From Pisolithus tinctorius (lineage: Eukaryota; Basidiomycota; Agaricomycetes; Boletales; Pisolithaceae), in the NCBI GenBank assembly GCA_024663395.1, contig JANFAH010000034.1:62001-126000 (forward strand): 64,000 nucleotides of DNA. Reading direction: 5' to 3'. The position numbers and the translations under genes are program-made. Shown in pieces: positions 9,523 to 19,148 of this stretch. Under the pieces are notes generated by a model, which was not told where the DNA came from, searched no databases, and worked only from the letters and a program-made list of their open reading frames with translations. Within the stretch, counting starts at the first letter, position 1, and each line of letters opens with the position of its first letter.

Positions 9523-10748
9523 ATGTCTGGCTCATCTGTGGGATCAACCTGCTTGTTGCACTCACATGGCCTTACAATAAATCCTCTAGACCTGCAGAAC
9601 CCCCTGCCTCCCCCCAGGACCTGCAGGAAAGCTGTGGTATGGACAACAGAGGAGGAAGGCATGTTACTTGATTTCCTGGCCTCTCATCTTTTACAGGCTG
9701 GCAATGGAAACTTTAAGAAGGTTACATGCAACACTGCAGCAGCCCACATGGCCAATAATTATCCACTGGGTCTGGATAATGGCAATAAGACATCTGAATT
9801 ATTTTTTTTTGTCTTGCTAACAATTATCCAGCTTAAAAAATCCTACTATGCCATTGCTGATCTTAAATCAGTGGCCTCTGGCTTTGCTTATGATGACAAG
9901 CACAGTGTGATGATCTCACTGGAAAATGCTAATCTTTGGGATTGAAATGTAAAGGTAATGTATTTTTTTTCTTATTGGATCATCCACTAACATCTAGTCA
10001 GGTACACAAAGATATGAAGCTGTTTCACAATTCTGGGTTCCACCACTTTGTGAGCATAGAGCTCCTTCTCCCCTCACATGGCCAAGGTCAGTTTATCTAC
10101 CAGCCACATGCCACTACTGCACCCTCTACAGCCATGACCCTTGCCTTCAATACTCCTGCCTCTACCACAGCCCCCACCACTTTGACTATTCCTACCCCCC
10201 CTTCCTCCCTCTCCCTCCTTGACATGACACACACTCTCAATGCACACCATTGCAAGGACATGCAGTCCATGGATCCAAATTTCATCCCCCCTTCCACACC
10301 ATCAAGCTTTTTGTCACATGTGTCAGCTGGATCATTGTCATCATTGGCCCTCACCAGCATCAGCTGTGGAAAAGGAAAGCTGAGTCCATTGTGATGTCTG
10401 AGGGTGGATTGAAGTGCTCTTGCCCCCCTGTTGGCCAAAGTGCATGCTGAAGAGGATTGCAATTCATTCATTGCCACTATCCCTTCCAAGCTCAATGACA
10501 TCATGCACATGATTGCTGCCCCATTTCCCCCACCACCCCCACCACCCATTACCAACCCCCTTGTCAATGCTGCCATGGACTACATCAACAACATGCTGCA
10601 GCTCTTGACAGAAAATCAGATTGACATTGGTGACTACATCCTTGGCATGACCCTGGATGAAGTGAACATCTTCCTCAAGCATCAGGAGTCAGTGAAGCAG
10701 ATTTGGGTGCAGTGTCAGCTGATGAAGTACTGGGATGGGCAGAAATAG
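9523..10748 (+). pseudogene. PIF/Harbinger Myb/SANT-like DNA-binding protein
   Basis: The start MSGSSVGST is followed by a Myb/SANT-like module: VWTTEEEGMLLDFL, then TSE...QLKKSYYAIADLKSVASGFAYDD, then NLWD...VHKDMKLFHNSGFHHF. That arrangement is typical of the second protein of PIF/Harbinger transposons, which helps the transposase bind element ends. Near 9945 a TGA interrupts the frame. An intron fits at about 9955-10001 (GTAATG donor, ACTAAC branch, TAGTCAG acceptor), after which VHKDM resumes. The low-complexity Pro/Thr/Ser middle contains a frameshift around 10395-10430. The C-terminal part ends at 10748 with YWDGQK. A convergent transposase fragment lies downstream. Confidence 0.72.
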
Positions 10749-10963
10749 GTGTCTATTTTCATTTATTTACAATACACAAATGTACTTCCCCCCCTGCATA
10801 GCTTTTGAAGTCCCCCCCCTCCCCCCCTTCATACAAATATGTACATAATAAAATGTACATGACAAGCTTCCTTTTGACAATGGAAGTTATTTCTCTACAT
10901 CCATGAATGTGAAACAATTGTAAGAACATACATTTGTACACCAAGAAATCTGAATGTTCAGGC

Positions 10964-11446
10964 TCAGAGAAGGCCCCTAATTGTAAGCTGGTGCTGATAG
11001 TCAATCCACATCTCCTCTGCAATGTTGTCACACCTATTACCAGCCCTTCTCCTCTCTGCAGCATTTGCTGGTCCATCACCAAGGCTTCCAATACCATCAT
11101 CCTCTCCTATGTCCATGGCAAGGTCAGGGTCAAAGAACTCTTCTGGATCATAGCACTGTATGAAATTGTGGAGGGCACAGAGAGCAGCAGGTACCTGAGT
11201 TTGGGTGTGGATGCTATATTCAGGGGGAATTTGAAGAATCCTCCACCTGTGTTTTATAACACCATATATGTGTTCAATGGCATTTCTAAGTCCAGCATGG
11301 TGAAGGTTGAATAACTCCTCTTGGTTTTGAGGTCTATAAAATAGAAGTTACAGGTACACTGGGCAGGATGGAATAGCAACTTACCTTAATCCAGCCTGGC
11401 ACCATTCTTTCAGATGGTAATGAACACCTCAATAGGGAACCAGAAG
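10964..11446 (-). pseudogene. PIF/Harbinger DDE transposase, 3' end only
   Basis: Reading minus, exon 11446-11385 encodes VPY*GVHYHLKEW (the stop is TGA where CGA is expected). It is joined across a 51-bp intron (11384-11334, GTAAGT...TATAG) to RPQNQEELFNLHHAGLRNAIEHIYGV, then QVPAALCALHNFI and a charged tail ending at TGA 10964-10966. This is the C-terminal third of the DDE_4/Harbinger transposase. The remainder is missing because the Gypsy-3 5' LTR begins at 11447. It was the catalytic partner of the Myb-like gene at 9523-10748. Confidence 0.83.
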
Positions 11447-12183
11447 TGTATCATGACTGTGCATTTATCCCAAGTCCTCACTCACTCCACACCCTTCTTC
11501 ACCAGTCATTCACTCACTCCACACCAACTCCACCTGCCCTCTGTCATTTACAAACCTTCTCCACTCCAACTGCTGTTGGATTTGTAGTGGTCTACCCTTG
11601 GACTGCATGGACCATTCTCTTAGGGGTCATGTGACCTCCCTTCAGACTTCTCCTTGACAGCACACAGTCAAGTACTCTGCAGCATGTGCACTGCATGGTT
11701 CAGCACCTGGACTGTTTCCTTTTTGGTTTGTTCTATATTACCTGTCATATGTTTTCTGCCTTCCCTTCATTTGTTTTCTAGGAAGTTTTTACTTGAAAAT
11801 TTACAAGTCCCCATATGTCAGTTCTGATTCTGATTACTGTACCTCCATAGTAGTATAAAAGCATGTACTGTACTCCACTGTTCCTCAGTATGAATATCAA
11901 CTTAGTTCCTACTCCTTCTCTCTCCATCTTCTGTCTGTCAGAGTTACTTCTGACTGTCTGTCTGGTCTCTACTTTGGAAATACAAGGGCTGAGATCATGC
12001 AAGGGGGTAGTGCATGAGCTAAACCCAATGCCCTCATTCCACTCTGCCTCTGTCATGGTGGACTTCATCCCTGTCAACACTCCACCAGTTGGAGTTCTAT
12101 TCTTCTGTGTCAGACTTGCTTCTGTACCTCTCCCCAGACCTTGTCTTGCATCAGAGTTGGTCAGAGTAGGCCTGGACTTGACA
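11447..12183 (+). repeat. Gypsy-3 5' LTR
   Basis: It begins TGTATCATGACTG and ends GACTTGACA, with a TATA-like GTATAAAAG near 11853. It matches the solo LTR at 248-848 plus 9009-9120. The exact left edge is slightly uncertain because the first bases differ between copies. Confidence 0.85.
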
Positions 12184-12244
12184 GTATATTCATACTCATA
12201 CTTGTACAATCTCATTCTCTGTCCTGTGAAAAACTTACACCATT

Positions 12245-13047
12245 ATGAGAACTCAAGCTCAATCCCAAAGAGAGGTTGCTGACAACCTTGCTGCAGTGCT
12301 GGCTAATCCACATCATCTTCCTTCTGTCATTGAACAATTCCAAACTTTTTCTGCTCAATGCTGCTCCCATGCTGAGGGCAAAAGTGCTTCACAAGCTGGT
12401 TGTTCTGACCTCCATCTGACAATCTTCCATACTCCATCTCCTCATAACTGAGATGATGGACCTGACCCTGATCCTGATGATCCTGATGGTGGTCCAGATG
12501 GTGGGGGAGTGGTGACAGGGATATCCCTGAAGACCTGGCTGAGCCACCAGAGGATCTCCTCATTGATCTTGCTAGAGCTGTCCATGCACTTGTGTGGTCT
12601 GGTTCATGTACTGGGGACTTTGCTCAGAAAACCAAAGTCTGTGAGCCTGACACCTTTGACAGCTCTGACCCAAAGAAACTCTGCAAGTTACTCATGCAGT
12701 GTGAGTTGAACTTTCAAGGCTGCCCCCATGCATTCTGCTCCAACAGGGCAAAGGTAGCCTGCACTCAGTCCTACTTGAAGGGTATGGCTCTGGCTTGTTT
12801 GAGCCAGACCTGCTCAATGCTGAAGACTATGACTGTTTGCTCTGGATGGATGACTATCACAGATTCTTGCATGAGCTCACAACTAATTTTGGTCTGCATG
12901 ATGCCATAGCAGATGCTGTCCAACAACTCAAGAACCTCACTATGAAGACAGCTCTTGGATCACCAAATAAATTATGGAGTTCAATTGTTGGGCTTCACAG
13001 GTCAAGGACTATGGTGTTGGTGCACTCTGCCACCACTTCTATAGTGG
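12245..13047 (+). pseudogene. gag: Gypsy-3 Gag, N-terminal part
   Basis: ATG at 12245 opens MRTQAQSQREVADNLAAVL. Frameshifts follow, but the Gag core is clear in shifted frames: DSSDPKKLCKLLMQCELNF, then RAKVACTQSYLKGMAL, FEPDLLNAEDYDCLLWMDDY, LTTNFGLHDAIADAVQQL. These are hallmarks of a basidiomycete Gypsy Gag capsid. Gypsy-2 inserted at 13053, with the target ACTTC at 13048-13052. The protein resumes at 31072. Confidence 0.85.
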
Positions 13048-13052
13048 ACTTC

Positions 13053-13746
13053 TGTTATGCCTGAGCTGAGTGACTTCATCAAATGGACTAGTCATGAGTG
13101 GCACAAGGGGGAGACTATGGGCCAAACTTGTCATAACCCCTATGGCTCAGTGTTATTGATGAAATCTGACAGAGGTCTTGTCCACTGGCAAGTTCTCCTG
13201 AGATCATGATGGGGAGAAGACAAGGATTGAGACAAAGGAATAAGCTGAGTTGCAAGCTATTGAAAAACTGAGGATACACTGTATGGTATGTCTCTATTTA
13301 TATGTAAGTATGTGCATACCATAGCAGTCGCACTGTCAAGGTGGTAAGTATCTGCAGCAGTAAACAATGAAATAGAAAAGAGTCATATCATATGATGGGG
13401 ATAGGCAAGGAAACAAAGGTTATACCAGCTGGGCAATCAATGCACAGTGAGGAGCCTGACACCAGAGCAAACAAACTAACATATGAGCAATATAAACAAG
13501 TCAGAACAGACAAGGAAACATAATGGAAATATGTCCATCAATGATGGGTGGGGAAACAAGTCAGAGTGACATGGGTGTATGCAGCATCAGTAGGTATTGG
13601 AAATACCTCCAGTGCCAGGCTTCCAAAGGCCTGCTGAGCAAGTATTCCAAGGACCACTGTGGTGAGGACAAGCGATGTGACAAGGCACATGACACACATG
13701 ACATGTATTTGGTGAAACAGGAAAGACCCCTGATGAGGTCATAACA
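13053..13746 (-). repeat. Gypsy-2 3' LTR
   Basis: A 694-bp LTR beginning TGTTATGCC and ending ATAACA. It pairs with 30368-31066; mismatches in the first 90 bases are all CpG-type transitions. Confidence 0.95.
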
Positions 13747-13759
13747 TCACCCCCCCTCT
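13747..13759 (-). promoter_or_regulatory. Gypsy-2 polypurine tract
   Basis: It reads AGAGGGGGGGTGA on the minus strand immediately before the 3' LTR, nearly the same tract as in Gypsy-1. Confidence 0.85.
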
Positions 13760-14562
13760 AAGGTCCTCAGACCCTTGAGGACAAAGTGCAGGCATTGGCA
13801 GTGTGAGTCAAAGTGTGGAAAGGTGGTGAAAACCAACCAAAACCAACACCAAAGACAAATATAGAGCAAGTGGTGGTGTACCTCCACAGAACCTGGAATG
13901 CAGAAAGATCTAGTGTTGGGGAATTTCAATGGCAGGTGCTCCTAGTGCAAGTCATTGATGAGTTATGCAGGAGAGGATGAATGACTAAGCAAAAGGTTGC
14001 TGACTAAGTGTGGAGTGGACTGCAGATGATGAAGGATGGCAGATAGACTCTTTCAAATGAGCCTCAACTACCAAGTATACAAATGATGACAGATAGACCC
14101 CTTTGTGGAGCCTCAACTGTTGACGACGAGTTATGCTGAGAAGAACTGACTGACTGCTGAGTGAATGGCTTCTGGTTCACTTGTGGGTAGCTAAGTACAT
14201 GGGGGTTTATATACTGTGGGGGGAGCACAGCTTGTGACAAACAAGGCACAAACACTTGGTAAGTAATGAGTAAGGACTGAGTAATCATGATGAGTAAGCA
14301 AGAAATGAAAAGTAAGCAAGCAAAGAAGATTGGTAAGTATTGGCAATGAACAAGTCAAGGATAGTCAAAATATCACAGAATGAGTCAAATGGAGTCAGAA
14401 ACTGAGTAAGTGCACTGATATCACATTAGGGGGTGGCAATGCAAGTCAGATCTTGGTGGAGACATCATTAGATCCAAAGATGGCATGACAGATGGACAGT
14501 GTTTCCGGATAGGGAAGTATTAATTCCAGAATTGAAGGGCATGAGTCAGGTGTCAAAGGGGG

Positions 14563-15767
14563 TTAGGGCATTGGGGGTCTGTGGGGCAATGGGAGCATAA
14601 GTGATCGTGTCTCCCACCCTTCCATCCTCTCAGCAAAGTTAACAAAAACTTCATGAACAGGGCTCTGATGGAGGAGGAGGAGAAGGGGGAATGTCTTCTG
14701 CTGGATCTTGCAGTAAGAAGGCAAGATGCATGTCATACTCATCATGAATGCGATCAGGGAGGCTGGAGAACAGTAGATCATGCTGCAGCTGTTGCAATGT
14801 GGGAAGAATGATGGACGAGACTGGAATAAAGACAGTGCAGGGAGCAGGGAGGAATGATCCATATGCTTCATCAACTGGGGAGACCGAAACAACCACATAG
14901 GACCTTTCTAACCAAGTGACAGACCTGAGGCGACCAAAGAATGTCCTTCTGGAAGTCATACTGACAAGGAGAACACACTGATGTTAAGTTTGTGACTAGA
15001 ACAGGGGTCGAAGGCTGAAGGCCAAGTGCTGGGTGCAACAGCCCTTGGTCTTAGCTCATGCACTAGACCCTTGCACAAGCCAGGTTGAAGTCAGAGAAAG
15101 CCAAGGGGGATCAGGAGCAAAAGCCGAGAGTCAACTCAGGCTTAAGCTGGGGACTTAGGGTGAACTAAGTTGATATTCAGACTGGGGAGCTAAGTACAGT
15201 GTACATAGTGTATATATACTGAAGACCGGTAACCTGAAGGCCAGGGTTGCCAGTGGGAGACTAAATAGCTGTACAAGGAACCAACTAAAGGTTAAGTGAG
15301 GAGACAGGGATCAGAGAGCCAAAGACAGACACTGCCCTGGCACAAGTGAGGGCAGTACAGAAGCTAACTAGAAAAGAGTATAATGAGGAACAGAGTTTAT
15401 TTCAGCATTTGGCATCCAGACCAGAAAGCCAAGCTGCATGGGATGAGACAGGGCTGACAACAATGGGATGAACCAGGGGGCTGCAGGATGGAAGCTGGTG
15501 GGAATGCCTGGCAGATATACATAGCCATTGTCTCTGGCAAATGAGACAAGTGAGATGATCAATGAAGAGGCAGCCATGATTGATGGACTCAGCAAAATGA
15601 GTGTCTGATGGATGGAGTGCTGTAGAAATGCATAGAGTGCGAGGATCCTCTCCAAATTTGGAAGGAAGAATCGTGGGGCCGAGCACTTCAAGCGAGTGTG
15701 AGAATGGAGTCGATATCTTTGGAAATGGTGGAGATACGATGAAAACCAGAATGCCATACATGGGCAC
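14563..15767 (-). pseudogene. Family-C ORF, broken copy
   Basis: Two frames split by a solo LTR match the intact 220-residue ORF at 16217-16879. The 15402-15767 part covers the N-terminal half (ILPSKFGEDPRTL; ISARHSHQLPS is frameshifted relative to the plus copy). The 14651-14959 part covers the C-terminal half (MTSRRTFFGRLRSVTWLERSYVV is shared with small changes). Confidence 0.7.
14982..15414 (-). mobile_element. Solo LTR nested in the family-C copy
   Basis: This block is absent from the other C copies. It is LTR-like in minus reading (starts TGCCAAATGC, ends CTTAACA), with a TATATA core near 15210 and a TGAATATCAACTTAGTT segment shared with the Gypsy-3 LTR. I could not find a clean TSD, so the edges are approximate. 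Confidence 0.6.
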
Positions 15768-16022
15768 TAAAAACCTTCAATGTGTGCTTAACTCACTTCC
15801 TCTTTTCTCTTTAGCACTGATGACTCATTCTTGTGCAAAGGATGACTGTTAATGTCCAGCAGTTGTTCTATGCATGAGGCCTTTAGTCTTCATCTGCACA
15901 CATGGGCATTACGTGCAACTCGTTGACAAGTTAGGCAGAGTCAGCTGTAACCATGTCCACAACACCTTTGGTGTGTGACAGCAGGTAGTGAGGATAGGGG
16001 TCTGCAAGTGGTATAGACATGG

Positions 16023-17838
16023 TGTCACACACCAAAGGTGTTTGGTGAGGTGGACATGGATAAAGCTGATGAATGGAGATGAAGACCATAGCCCTCATGC
16101 AAAGAAGGACAGCCAGAAATGTTGGCAGTCATCCCTCGCACAAGAACAAGTTGTCAATGCCAAAGAAAAAAAAAGAAGGAAGTGAGTTAAGCACCAACAA
16201 AAATTCTTAAGCACCCATGTATGGCATTCCAGTTTTCAACATATCTCTGCCATTTCTGCAGATACTGAAACCATTCCCACACTCGCTTGTAGTGCTCAGC
16301 CATGTGATCCTACCTTCCAAAATTGGAGAGGATCTGCACACTCCACACATTTCTACAGCACTCCCTCCAAAAGATGCTCATTTCACTAATTCTTCTGATA
16401 TGGCTGCCTCCACATCAATTGTTTTGCTTGGCCCCTTTGCTAGGGACCATGGCTATGTAAATCTACCAGGAGTTCCTACCAGCTTCTGTCCTGAAGTGTC
16501 CTGGTACATCCCACCCTCATCTGCCCCCTCTCAGCCCATCCAGCTTGGACAGCATGTTCTTTTTGTCAGTATGACCTCTAGGAGGATGTTCTTTGGTCAC
16601 CTCAGGTCTGTCATTCATTTGGAAAGGTCTTATGTGGTCGTTTCAGTCTCTCCAGTCCAAGAAGCATATGGGTCCTTCCTCCCTGCTCCCTGCAACATCT
16701 TCATACCAGTCTTGTCCATCATTCTTCCAAAATTGCAACAGCTACAGTATAATCTACTGTTCTCCACTCTCCCTGATTGCATCCATGATGAGTATGATGC
16801 ACATCTTGCCTCCTTGTTGCAAGATACAGCAGAAGACACTCCCCCTTCATCCTCTCTTCCAACAGAGCTTCATTCATGAAGTTTCTATTTGCTTCACTGA
16901 GAGGATGGTTTGGGGGGGAAAGTTGCAATCCCCTATGCTCCTGTCACCCAACAGAGCCCCAAAGCTTGACCCCTGTTGACATCTGACTCACCCTGTCCAC
17001 TTTTGGATGTACTATATTGGCATCAGATCAGTGCTGCCTCTCTGTCATCCCACTTTGGCCCAAAGGTGATCTGTTCGAGAGGTGACATGCACAGCCTCCC
17101 CTTAATGTGATTCCAGTGTGCTTTCCCAGTTCCTGACATTACTTGACTCATACTTTGACATTCTGACTGTCTTTGACTCACCTATTGCCAATACTTACCA
17201 ATCTCTTGACCTTGCTTACTGGTTCTTCACATTTTGGCTTACTTATCCTTACCAATGCTTACCAATGCTTTCTAAGATGATTACCCATTGCTTACATTCC
17301 TTACTCATCAGTTACCAATCACTTACCAAGCATTTGTACCTTGTTTTCCATAGACAACACCCCTATACTGTATATAAATCACTGTACTTAGATAGCTGAA
17401 AAAGAAGAAGACATCAGAGAGCCCCTCTTGCTTGCAATTTATCATCTCTCAGTACATCATTCAGCAGCTTTGATAGTTGAGACTTTATTAAGGGTCTAAC
17501 TATCATCTACTTCGCTTATTATCATCTATCATCAATCTACTTTGCTCCAAGCCCTTCCTGAGCTCAGTGCAGCCTAGGACATTGAATTAAGTCATCATCC
17601 ATCCTTCTGTAGGCTGACAGCAGTCTACCCCATCACAATCTATCACATTCTTGCTCCCTCTTCATCAGGAGCACCCCCAACCCTCAGCACTTGTCTTTGG
17701 GTGTTGTAGCTTGCAAAAACCCTCCCAATGAACAGGTTCCACCATCTAGGTACTGCATATGCACACCACCACTCACTTTCATTGTCTTTTGTCTTGGTTT
17801 TGGTTGGTTTCCACCACTGAGCCACACATTGACTCACA
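16023..17838 (+). mobile_element. Family-C LTR-like element, plus copy, 1816 bp
   Basis: It begins TGTCACACACCAAAGG and ends CATTGACTCACA. It carries the intact ORF 16217-16879. A TATA-like TGTATATAAATC lies near 17369, about 1.35 kb into the element, as expected for a very long LTR. The 42 bases separating it from the minus copy (15981-16022) are unassigned. The right flank is GCAG (17839-17842), but its own left flank is ATGG, so the pair may be a recombinant. Confidence 0.8.
16217..16879 (+). CDS. Family-C element ORF, 220 aa, unknown function
   Basis: An uninterrupted ORF starts MYGIPVFNISLPF and ends PTELHS. Homologous, partly broken frames occupy the same place in the copies at 13802-15980, 31894-34714 and 43013-44818. 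The best-kept block is MTSRRMFFGHLRSVIHLERSYVVVSVSPV and the following EAYGSFLPAPCN, then LPDCIHDEYDAHLASLLQD with an acidic, Pro/Ser-rich tail. There is no obvious catalytic motif, zinc finger, signal peptide or membrane span. It could be a captured host domain or an element-encoded factor. I do not recognise the family. A chance ORF is possible, but its retention across diverged copies argues against that. Confidence 0.5.
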   Translation: MYGIPVFNISLPFLQILKPFPHSLVVLSHVILPSKIGEDLHTPHISTALPPKDAHFTNSSDMAASTSIVLLGPFARDHGYVNLPGVPTSFCPEVSWYIPPSSAPSQPIQLGQHVLFVSMTSRRMFFGHLRSVIHLERSYVVVSVSPVQEAYGSFLPAPCNIFIPVLSIILPKLQQLQYNLLFSTLPDCIHDEYDAHLASLLQDTAEDTPPSSSLPTELHS

Positions 17839-17854
17839 GCAGGAGCAGGTACGA

Positions 17855-19148
17855 GAGGCAACAGGTGACAGGTTCTGTGGAGGCAAAGGTGACAGGGGTT
17901 CCTTGAAGGATGGGGTAAATCTGGACCCTCTTCCATTGCAGCACGACCAGTGTCCAAGGTACTGACACTGAAAGCAAGTGTGTTCATACAAGGGGTGTCC
18001 CTCAGGGATCTTAGTCTGTCCTCCAAGATAGTATCAAAGTTGATCAAGAGGGATGGGGACAAAGGGAGCTGCAGGGAGAGGATTGGTGGTGTGGATGGCA
18101 TTATGATAGTGTTTGTGGATTCCAGCCCATGACACATCCTGCAGTAAAACCTCCCAAGTGGAATTGTGAGTCCCAGTACTGAGTCAAGCACCAACCTCTT
18201 TAAACAGAGTCCCTTGATCAATCCACCCTAGTTCAAGAAGACACCACTCCACTTCCTTATGCTTCTCTTCTTTCTGTTTTGTTTTGACGACCAGAGGTTC
18301 CTCTTTGGGCTTAATGCGATCAAGAAGTCGTGAAGCAGGCAGGGAAAGGAACTCTCTGACCTGGTGATTAGCAAGATAATGATAGGCTCCACCAGTTATG
18401 GCTTCCAAAACCTCCAAGTATCCTTTTTCGAGCATGGAGATCATGATTACTTCAGAGAGTGGCATGGTCCTGATGAGGCTTCTGTTGTGAATCTTGCTAA
18501 TACAACATCTGATCACATCTGATGCCCTGTAGATTTCAGACAGCATCCCAAAATACTCAACCTGTTCTGGTGAGCACCCATCAATGTTGTCCCCTTGGTG
18601 GAAGACATCAAGTGCCCTAACAATGTCCAAGTAGTCACTTGCTGCAATTGGTAGTCGCAGCTCATCATCCCTGGCAGTGGCAACTGTTGCGAGCAGGTCG
18701 AGCACAGCATGGTTTGCTCTGTCTGTATAGGTGGTAAAGGTGGTGCGAAGGTCAGGAGACTTGGAAGCATCAGTGCTACCGCTTGCAGTTCCTCTGTGAT
18801 CAGTGTCATGACAAGCTTTTCTTTGTCCTTTCCCTTTCCTTCTGGGTTATTGGCTCCACTGGGGGAGCCTCTGGGCCGAGAGGGTGCAGGGGCTCGACAG
18901 ACTGAAAAGCCCTGGTGTGGATGCAGTTGGAGAGGTTGGGAGACAGGGGTCGGTACCTCGAGTTGCAAGACAAGGGACAAGGTGTCTGACTCAGGAACAC
19001 ATGTGGTGGTTGATGGGGGAGGGGAGTTGCAATATACAGCGACAGGGGGCACGAGTAGCTTGGGCCAGTCATGGGCAGGGTCATAAAGGGATTCTCTATG
19101 GAGGTCAGCATAGTCATTTTCTGTGTTAACAGAGCAGGGGGATTCCAT
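17855..19148 (-). pseudogene. Gypsy-2 ORF3, zinc-knuckle protein after Pol
   Basis: ATG at 19148-19146 directly follows the Pol stop TAA at 19151-19149. The product begins MESPCSVNTENDYADLH, comparable to the Gypsy-1 MSYTPNTENPSSDYFD. The middle shares a VRALDVF...LSEIYRASDVIR segment with the Gypsy-1 core. The C-terminal part has LPAAPFVPIP (LPAAPFVPVP in Gypsy-1) and CFQCQYLGHWSC. Frameshifts occur near 18510 and 18180-18220. The homology confirms that ORF3 is a real module rather than a chance frame. Function is unknown; the knuckle suggests nucleic-acid binding. Confidence 0.68.

Larger units (their letters stand above)
13802..15980 (-). mobile_element. Family-C LTR-like element, minus copy of inverted pair
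   Basis: In minus reading it begins TGTCACACACCAAAGG and ends TTTGACTCACA. GCAG flanks both ends (13798-13801 and 15981-15984), consistent with a 4-bp TSD. A 433-bp solo LTR interrupts it. A degraded copy of the family-C ORF is present (14563-14959 and 15402-15767). Confidence 0.8.

Noticed and set aside
10759..11100. A 113-codon minus ORF starting MMVLEALVMDQQ
   Set aside because: It is out of frame with the clear Harbinger text (ALCALHNFI; NAAERRRAGNRCDNIAEEMW) on the same strand.
13802..17838. Reading the inverted family-C pair as one large DNA transposon with long terminal inverted repeats
   Set aside because: Each half occurs alone elsewhere (31894-34714, 43013-44818) with its own 4-bp TSD, so the unit is the single 1.8-kb element.
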